This document shows, piece by piece, positions 59,187 through 64,000 of a DNA stretch of 64,000 nucleotides (within the stretch, counting starts at the first letter, position 1; each line of letters starts with the position of its first letter). The stretch is taken from assembly GCA_045646865.1 (NCBI GenBank), contig JAZRLM010000018.1, positions 62,001 through 126,000 of the forward strand, in the 5' to 3' direction. A program made the translations under genes and the position numbers. The notes beneath the pieces are model-generated. The model had not been told where the DNA came from and searched no databases. It saw nothing but the letters and a program-made list of their open reading frames with translations. The stretch is from SIG440 sp045646865 (GTDB lineage: Bacteria; Bacillota; Clostridia; Monoglobales; Monoglobaceae).

Positions 59187-59375
59187 GTTTTGTTTCTTAA
59201 CTATTTTATATTCGTCATAATAGCTGTAATAGGGGCAGGAATTGTGTCCCGAGCCGTAAAAGGATGAAACCTCGTCTTCGTCAAGATTGATGGTACACAC
59301 ATCACAGTCCATCTCATAATCATAGTCAAAATATGCACAGGTCTCGCATTGGGTTATTTTTTTATCATTTTTCAT
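59184..59375 (-). CDS. Small Cys/Tyr-rich protein (DUF6472-like)
   Basis: The 63-residue protein has cysteines in CETCAYFDYDYEMDCDVC near residue 11 and a final CPYYSYYDEYKIVKKQN, the layout of the DUF6472 family seen in gut Clostridia. Four cysteines could bind zinc or iron; the acidic-Tyr spacing is family typical. No function is known. ATG 59375 follows AAAGGAAG; an in-frame ATG nine codons upstream lacks a ribosome site. Confidence 0.8.
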   Translation of the reverse strand: MKNDKKITQCETCAYFDYDYEMDCDVCTINLDEDEVSSFYGSGHNSCPYYSYYDEYKIVKKQN

Positions 59376-59556
59376 TTTGTACTTCCTTTGTTTAAATTCC
59401 ATTAAACTATAAAATTAGTGTATAAATCAGATGACAATGTTTTGTCGATATGCAAACTTTGTTTGCTTGAAATCATTATAACATTCTTCCCTGCACATTT
59501 CAACTCTAAAAATTTCCACAAATATCAATTTATTTTTAATTATTTTCTTGTCGCTA

Positions 59557-59585
59557 TTGACAAAAGATGTCGATAATAGTAAAAT
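59557..59585 (+). promoter_or_regulatory. Promoter of uraA-upp
   Basis: TTGACA (59557-59562), 17 bases and TAAAAT (59580-59585), 55 bases before the ATG. The leader is too short for a PyrR attenuator. The rest of the 59376-59640 gap holds a GCAAAC/GTTTGC hairpin at 59453 and nothing else recognised. Confidence 0.75.
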
Positions 59586-59640
59586 TTTATTGGATATATT
59601 TTTATCCGGTAAAAATAATAATCTGAGAGGGGATTAACTA

Positions 59641-60993
59641 ATGAAACTTATTTACGGAGTAAAAGACAAACCCAAATTTGGCCAGCTGATTATTTTTGCA
59701 CTTCAGCAGCTGCTTGCAATTATGACAGCAACACTTGTTGTTCCGGTTATTATCGGCAACGGTATGAGTCCTGCAGCAGCACTTGTTGGTGCAGGTATCG
59801 GTACACTGTTCTATGTGCTTTGCACAAAGGCAAAAAGCCCTGTTTTCCTTGGCTCTTCATTTGCTTTTATTAATTCAATGTTTGCGGCATTCGCAGGCGG
59901 TGTGTCAATGAGCCTTGGTTATTTAGGTCTTATAATCGGTGCACTTTTTGCAGGTCTTGTTTATGTTATCATTGCAATTATCGTTAAATTTGCAGGCGTT
60001 AAATGGATTAACAAGCTGATGCCCGCCGCAGTTATCGGGCCAACAGTTGCAATTATCGGTCTCTCCCTTGCAGGTAATGCAATCGGCGACCTTACAAAGG
60101 GCAGTATACCCGATGTTGTGGCATCTCCCTTAATCACCGTTTTATGCGGTCTTGTTACACTTATCATTACTATCGTATGTTCAGTTTACGGCAAAAAAAC
60201 AGCTCGTCTTATCCCCTTTATCTTTGGTATTCTTGGCGGATATGCAGTATCTTTGATATTTACACTTATCGGCAATGCTGCCGGCATTGATGCATTAAGA
60301 GTTCTTAATCTTGAACCTCTTACAGCACTTTTTGCAAACGGTGTTACAATTGAAACCTTCTTCTCAATTCCTGACTTTACATTCCTTACAGCAATTGGTG
60401 GCTTTGGTGAATTAAACGGTGCATATATCGGCACAATAGCAGTAGCATACATTCCTGTTGCATTTGTTGTATTTGCAGAGCATATTGCAGACCACAAGAA
60501 CATTTCTTCAATCATCGAAACAGACCTGCTTGAAGAACCCGGTCTCCACAGAACACTTCTTGGCGACGGTATCGGTTCGTTCCTGGGATCTATTTTCGGC
60601 GGTTGCCCCAACACAACATACGGCGAATCTGTCGGCTGTGTTGCTATCACAAAGAATGCATCTGTTTATACAATCATTACAGCAGCAGTTATGGCAATTA
60701 TTATTGCATTTATCTCGCCCTTTATTGCATTTGTTAACTCAATCCCCTCATGCGTAATGGGTGGTGTATGTATGGCACTTTACGGATTTATCGCAGTATC
60801 CGGTCTTAAGATGGTACAGAGCGTTAACCTTAACCTCAACAAAAATCTGTTTGTTGTTTCAACAATTCTGATTGCAGGTATCGGCGGTCTTACCCTTAAC
60901 TTCGGACAAATCACAATTACATCCGTTGCTTGTGCACTTATCCTTGGTATCATCGTTAACACCATAGTTTCAAAAGCACCCGATCAGGAATAA
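59641..60993 (+). CDS. uraA: Uracil/xanthine permease (NCS2 family)
   Basis: The 450-residue membrane protein has 12-14 helices. The NCS2 signature is CPNTTYGESVGCVAITKNAS near residue 322, and the substrate-helix AEHIADHKNISSI near residue 280 carries the conserved Glu/His. It imports uracil by proton symport; xanthine-type substrates are less likely because upp follows after 10 bases. GAGAGGGG precedes the ATG. The two genes form a uracil salvage operon. Confidence 0.94.
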   Translation: MKLIYGVKDKPKFGQLIIFALQQLLAIMTATLVVPVIIGNGMSPAAALVGAGIGTLFYVLCTKAKSPVFLGSSFAFINSMFAAFAGGVSMSLGYLGLIIGALFAGLVYVIIAIIVKFAGVKWINKLMPAAVIGPTVAIIGLSLAGNAIGDLTKGSIPDVVASPLITVLCGLVTLIITIVCSVYGKKTARLIPFIFGILGGYAVSLIFTLIGNAAGIDALRVLNLEPLTALFANGVTIETFFSIPDFTFLTAIGGFGELNGAYIGTIAVAYIPVAFVVFAEHIADHKNISSIIETDLLEEPGLHRTLLGDGIGSFLGSIFGGCPNTTYGESVGCVAITKNASVYTIITAAVMAIIIAFISPFIAFVNSIPSCVMGGVCMALYGFIAVSGLKMVQSVNLNLNKNLFVVSTILIAGIGGLTLNFGQITITSVACALILGIIVNTIVSKAPDQE

Positions 60994-61003
60994 GGAGTAG
61001 AAA

Positions 61004-61633
61004 ATGGAAAAAGTTACAATATTTGATCATCCGCTGATTCAGCATAAAACAACAATACTCAGACAAAAATCAACCACCAACAAGGAATTCCGCGAACTGG
61101 TAGAAGAAATCACAATGCTTATGTGTTATGAAGCACTTCGCGACCTGCCCGTTGAGGATGTGGAAATCGAAACTCCACTAACTAAAACCACACAGAAAAT
61201 GATAGCAGGCAAAAAATTGGCTGTTGTTCCTATTCTGCGTGCAGGTCTTGGTATGGTAAACGGTCTTCTTAATCTTGTTCCTTCGGCAAAGGTTGGCCAC
61301 ATCGGTATGTACCGCGACGAAGAAACAATGCTTCCTCAGCCCTACTACTGCAAACTGCCTGCAGACATTGACAAACGCCTTATCGTTGTGGTTGACCCTA
61401 TGCTTGCCACAGGCGGCTCGGCAATTGACGCAATATCGCAGATTAAAAAAAGTGGCGGAACACAGATAAAGTTCCTTTGCCTTATTGCCGCACCCGAGGG
61501 TATCAAGGCACTTTCAGAGGCTCATCCCGATGTGCAGATTTACTGTGCAAATGTTGATGAATGTCTTAACGAAAGATGTTATATTCTTCCTGGTCTTGGC
61601 GATGCAGGCGACAGAATATTTGGCACAAAATAA
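61004..61633 (+). CDS. upp: Uracil phosphoribosyltransferase
   Basis: The 209-residue cytosolic enzyme makes UMP from uracil and PRPP. PVVPILRAGLGMVNG-like AVVPILRAGLGMVNGLL is near residue 73, the PRPP loop VVVDPMLATGGSAIDAI near residue 128 and the uracil-binding YILPGLGDAGDRIFGTK at the C-terminus. Length is typical. It follows the uracil permease, so imported uracil is trapped as UMP. Confidence 0.98.
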   Translation: MEKVTIFDHPLIQHKTTILRQKSTTNKEFRELVEEITMLMCYEALRDLPVEDVEIETPLTKTTQKMIAGKKLAVVPILRAGLGMVNGLLNLVPSAKVGHIGMYRDEETMLPQPYYCKLPADIDKRLIVVVDPMLATGGSAIDAISQIKKSGGTQIKFLCLIAAPEGIKALSEAHPDVQIYCANVDECLNERCYILPGLGDAGDRIFGTK

Positions 61634-61647
61634 TTTAAAAATTTAGT

Positions 61648-61684
61648 ATTAAAAGGGATGTGAATATTTTACATCTCTTTTAAT
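61648..61684 (+). terminator. Terminator after upp
   Basis: ATTAAAAGGGATGT and ACATCTCTTTTAAT form an imperfect stem with a 9-base loop, followed by TTG. Confidence 0.6.
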
Positions 61685-61690
61685 TTGCTC

Positions 61691-61719
61691 TTGAAAAATT
61701 ACTGTAAATAGAATATAAT
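61691..61719 (+). promoter_or_regulatory. Promoter of the dNTPase gene
   Basis: TTGAAA (61691-61696), 17 bases and TATAAT (61714-61719) lie 24 bases before the ATG. Confidence 0.75.
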
Positions 61720-61743
61720 ATATTTAACAAGCGAGGTGAAGAT

Positions 61744-62976
61744 ATGAAAGGCTATTTTGAATTTACCGCAGGAGAAAAACGGTATCTTGAAGAAATCAAC
61801 AATACATATGACAGCAACCTGTCGCCCTTTGCCACCAAGAACGAGGAAGGCACCAGGTCAGCAAGAGCGCCACGGTATGATATAATTCGTCCGCCATATG
61901 CCTATGACGTTGACTGTATAATATACAACCCCTTCTACAACAGATACGCCGACAAAACTCAGGTTTTTTCATTTTATAAAAACGACGATGTTACCCGCCG
62001 TGCCCTTCATGTTCAGCTTGTTTCAAAGATTGCACGAACAATCGGCAGGGCATTAAAGCTCAATCTTGATTTGATTGAGGCAATTGCTCTTGGTCACGAT
62101 ATGGGGCACACCCCCTTTGGTCACAAGGGCGAGGAACTGCTTTCGGAATGTTACGAAGAAAGTACCAGACGCCGCCATGGAAAAGCGCGTTATTTTAACC
62201 ATAACGTACATAGTGCAAGAATATTCAGAAATATCCTCAGCACCAACCTGACACTTCAGACTTTAAGCGGAATTTTAGCACACAACGGCGAAAAAGTGTG
62301 CCGTGAGTATACACCAAGCAAGCTGACCGACTTTCAGAAATTTGACAGCATTTTAGAGAACTGTTACACCAAAAAGAATTATCACAAACACCTGCGCCCC
62401 AACACTCTGGAGGGTTGCGTGGTAAGAATAAGTGATATGATTGCCTATGCAGGCAAGGACAGACTTGACCTTTATCGTGTGAAGGCTATCAGTGAAGAAA
62501 TGTTTAAATCTGAACGTCTTATCGGCACACGAAACAGCGACATTATATCAAACGTGATTATCAACATAATCAAAAACAGTATCAATCAGCCAAGCCTTAA
62601 TATGGACGACGAGGTTTTTGCCGACCTTCGTGACCTGATTGCCGAAAACAACGAGCTGATATACCTTAACGAAGACAGAGTTGAGCCTTATGACGAAAGC
62701 ATAAAGCCCCTGATGAAAAAGCTGTATGCAAGATTTTTGCAGGATTTGGAGGACGGCAATACCCAATCACCCATATTCCGTCATTACATAGATAATCCTG
62801 CTCTCAGCCTTAAATACCGCAATTCAAAGGGCAATCTGTGCGTGGACTTTGACGATATCGTTACCGACAGCATTGCAAGTATGACAGACGACTATTTTGT
62901 GGATGTTTGTGCGGAACTTCACATCGACGACGAGGCATTTAAGAGAATAAAATATCATAGTTACTTCGATATATAA
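61744..62976 (+). CDS. HD-domain deoxynucleoside triphosphate triphosphohydrolase
   Basis: The 410-residue protein has the HD metal site in IEAIALGHDMGHTPFGHKGE (near residue 113) and upstream RRALHVQLVSKIARTIGRAL with another ligand His. Further conserved stretches are RYFNHNVHSARIFRNI and LRPNTLEGCVVRISDMIAYA with the last Asp. This is the dGTPase/SAMHD1-like family that hydrolyses dNTPs to nucleosides and triphosphate, controlling pools or limiting phage. It is monocistronic between uraA-upp and the ABC-F gene. Confidence 0.9.
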   Translation: MKGYFEFTAGEKRYLEEINNTYDSNLSPFATKNEEGTRSARAPRYDIIRPPYAYDVDCIIYNPFYNRYADKTQVFSFYKNDDVTRRALHVQLVSKIARTIGRALKLNLDLIEAIALGHDMGHTPFGHKGEELLSECYEESTRRRHGKARYFNHNVHSARIFRNILSTNLTLQTLSGILAHNGEKVCREYTPSKLTDFQKFDSILENCYTKKNYHKHLRPNTLEGCVVRISDMIAYAGKDRLDLYRVKAISEEMFKSERLIGTRNSDIISNVIINIIKNSINQPSLNMDDEVFADLRDLIAENNELIYLNEDRVEPYDESIKPLMKKLYARFLQDLEDGNTQSPIFRHYIDNPALSLKYRNSKGNLCVDFDDIVTDSIASMTDDYFVDVCAELHIDDEAFKRIKYHSYFDI

Positions 62977-63003
62977 AAACGGGGCAAATTTGCCCCGTTT
63001 ATT
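62977..63003. terminator. Bidirectional terminator between the dNTPase and ABC-F genes
   Basis: AAACGGGGCAAA and TTTGCCCCGTTT are directly adjacent perfect 12-base arms (effective loop AAATTT), ending in TTATTC. Confidence 0.85.
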
Positions 63004-64000
63004 CTATTTCTGCCCATTCAGCATAATACTCTTCAAGACTTTGGCGAAGCTTATCCGCCATAGCGCATTTTTCGTTCATCAGTTTATAGTCCGAAAAAAC
63101 TTCTTCTTTAGTCATTTCTTCTTCTATTGCTACAAGGTCAGCCTCTGCCTGTTCAATCAGCCCCTCAAGCTCGCGGATGCGGTTTTTGCGCTGGGCGTCA
63201 AGACGTCTTTGCTCCTTGGAACGATAGCCGCCTGACTGATTTGACTTTATATTTTCCATTGCCTTCTGCTGTGCAAGCTGTGCCGCAATCTCGGCATCCC
63301 GAGCCGCCTCGCGCTCAAGCACCTGGCAGTAGTAATCATAATTACCCTGATACAATCTTAAGCCGTCCTCGGTAATCTCGGCAATCTTGTCGGGAACCTT
63401 ATTAAGCAAATAACGGTCGTGGGATACAAAAAGCATTGTTCCGCCATATTCCGACATTGCTTCCTCCAGCACTTCTTTCGAGGCTAAATCAAGGTGGTTG
63501 GTAGGCTCGTCAAGGATAATTACATTTGACTTTTCAAGCATAATTATACAAAACGCAAGTTTTGCCCTTTCGCCGCCGCTGATAATCTTTACGGGCTTAT
63601 ACACATCGTCCTTTGTCAGCAGAACATTTCCCAAAACCCTTCTGATTTCAGCCTCGGGAGTATCGGGGAATCTGTCCCACAGCTCGTCAAGGGCAATTTT
63701 ATCCTGATTGAGATTTAAATTCTCCTGCTCGTAATAGCTGATACTGACATTTTTGCCCCATTCAACAGTACCGTATTTGTATGGGATAATACCCTGAATA
63801 ATTTTAAGGAACGACGATTTGCCGATACCATTTGCGCCGATAATGGCAATCTTTTCTTTTTTCTTAACCGCAAGGTTCACGCCTTTGCACAAAACCTTTT
63901 GTTCGTCACCCACCGCAATTTCAAGGTCAGATACGGTAAGCACATCCTTGTACGGCTCGCCTAAGTGTTCAAACTTCAGACGCATAGACTTTAAATCGCC
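62999..64000 (-). CDS. ABC-F family ATPase, C-terminal half (N-terminus beyond window)
   Basis: About 333 residues of an ABC-F protein are present; the frame runs open past base 64000. The second nucleotide-binding domain has Walker A GANGIGKSS, the signature ISGGERAKLAF and Walker B VIILDEPTNHLD, with the switch VSHDRYLLNK. A coiled-coil C-terminal extension follows (about 245-333 of the visible part, EEEMTKEEVF-like). Such proteins bind the ribosomal E site and relieve stalling or confer antibiotic resistance; the subgroup cannot be fixed without the first half. Confidence 0.88.
   Translation of the reverse strand, partial: GDLKSMRLKFEHLGEPYKDVLTVSDLEIAVGDEQKVLCKGVNLAVKKKEKIAIIGANGIGKSSFLKIIQGIIPYKYGTVEWGKNVSISYYEQENLNLNQDKIALDELWDRFPDTPEAEIRRVLGNVLLTKDDVYKPVKIISGGERAKLAFCIIMLEKSNVIILDEPTNHLDLASKEVLEEAMSEYGGTMLFVSHDRYLLNKVPDKIAEITEDGLRLYQGNYDYYCQVLEREAARDAEIAAQLAQQKAMENIKSNQSGGYRSKEQRRLDAQRKNRIRELEGLIEQAEADLVAIEEEMTKEEVFSDYKLMNEKCAMADKLRQSLEEYYAEWAEIE

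Noticed and set aside
60186..60650. 154-codon minus-strand frame
   Set aside because: Antisense to the uracil permease; hydrophobic codon mirror without a ribosome site.

Overview
The window reads as chromosomal DNA of an anaerobic, endospore-forming member of the Clostridia (Bacillota), probably an uncultured gut lineage. The evidence is a complete cotJABC spore-coat operon, reverse rubrerythrin with PerR and a BFD-type ferredoxin, Clostridia-typical small families (CD1247-like, DUF6472, CpXC, YqeG), low-GC promoters close to TTGACA-17-TATAAT, strong AGGAGG ribosome sites, and no respiratory genes. The lineage is an inference. No tRNA, rRNA, CRISPR array, prophage or intact insertion sequence was seen.

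Layout. 1-5.4 kb (minus): a partial esterase, an iron alcohol dehydrogenase, glmM, nagB and a left-handed beta-helix acyltransferase, with a decayed HAD gene and two copies of a palindromic repeat. 5.4-10.7 kb (minus): truA, a class B PBP, a SEDS glycosyltransferase, an FHA protein and a PPIC-type foldase. 10.9-15 kb (minus): mfd and pth. 15-19.4 kb (minus): a polyamine transporter operon (xre-cupin, potA, potB and a fused potC-potD) with a clear promoter and operator. 19.4-24.5 kb (minus): an amidohydrolase, a GntR/ABC operon with its operator, a lipoprotein and ferritin. 24.7-30.1 kb (plus): a Na/Pi cotransporter, then a cobalamin riboswitch controlling ecfT and a single polypeptide that fuses both ECF ATPases to an S component. 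30.1-36.6 kb (minus): the perR-rubrerythrin-BFD operon, a CD1247-like protein, efp, M24 peptidase, nfo, yqeG, yqeY, rpsU and a TepA-like protease. 36.7-42.2 kb (mostly plus): metA, CpXC, an M23 peptidase, a polysaccharide deacetylase, a broken alpha/beta hydrolase and cotJABC. 42.3-44.9 kb (minus): gtrA, a deacetylase and a multidomain secreted protein. 45.1-49.5 kb: a nested-palindrome element with a 59-residue gene, then a ROK regulator divergent from a PIG-L/PfkB/NagB-like operon whose last gene has an in-frame TAA. 49.5-56.3 kb (minus): MFS, DUF1015, metG and ruvBAC. 56.5-63 kb (plus): ArgR-box-controlled argGH, uraA-upp and a dNTPase. The window ends inside an ABC-F gene.

How genes work together. 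Amino-sugar metabolism appears twice: nagB/glmM link fructose-6-phosphate to cell-wall GlcN-1-P, and the ROK-divergent operon looks like a deacetylate-first, phosphorylate-second amino-sugar route. Peroxide defence is grouped under PerR. Polyamine and B12 uptake each have a dedicated sensor, a protein and an RNA respectively.

The most unusual items are the riboswitch-controlled ECF A-A'-S fusion, the PotC-PotD fusion whose stop codon lies in a palindromic repeat, the 192-nt nested-palindrome element before a 59-residue gene, the nonsense-interrupted NagB-like gene, a three-copy repeat family with compensatory stem changes, and two gene remnants.
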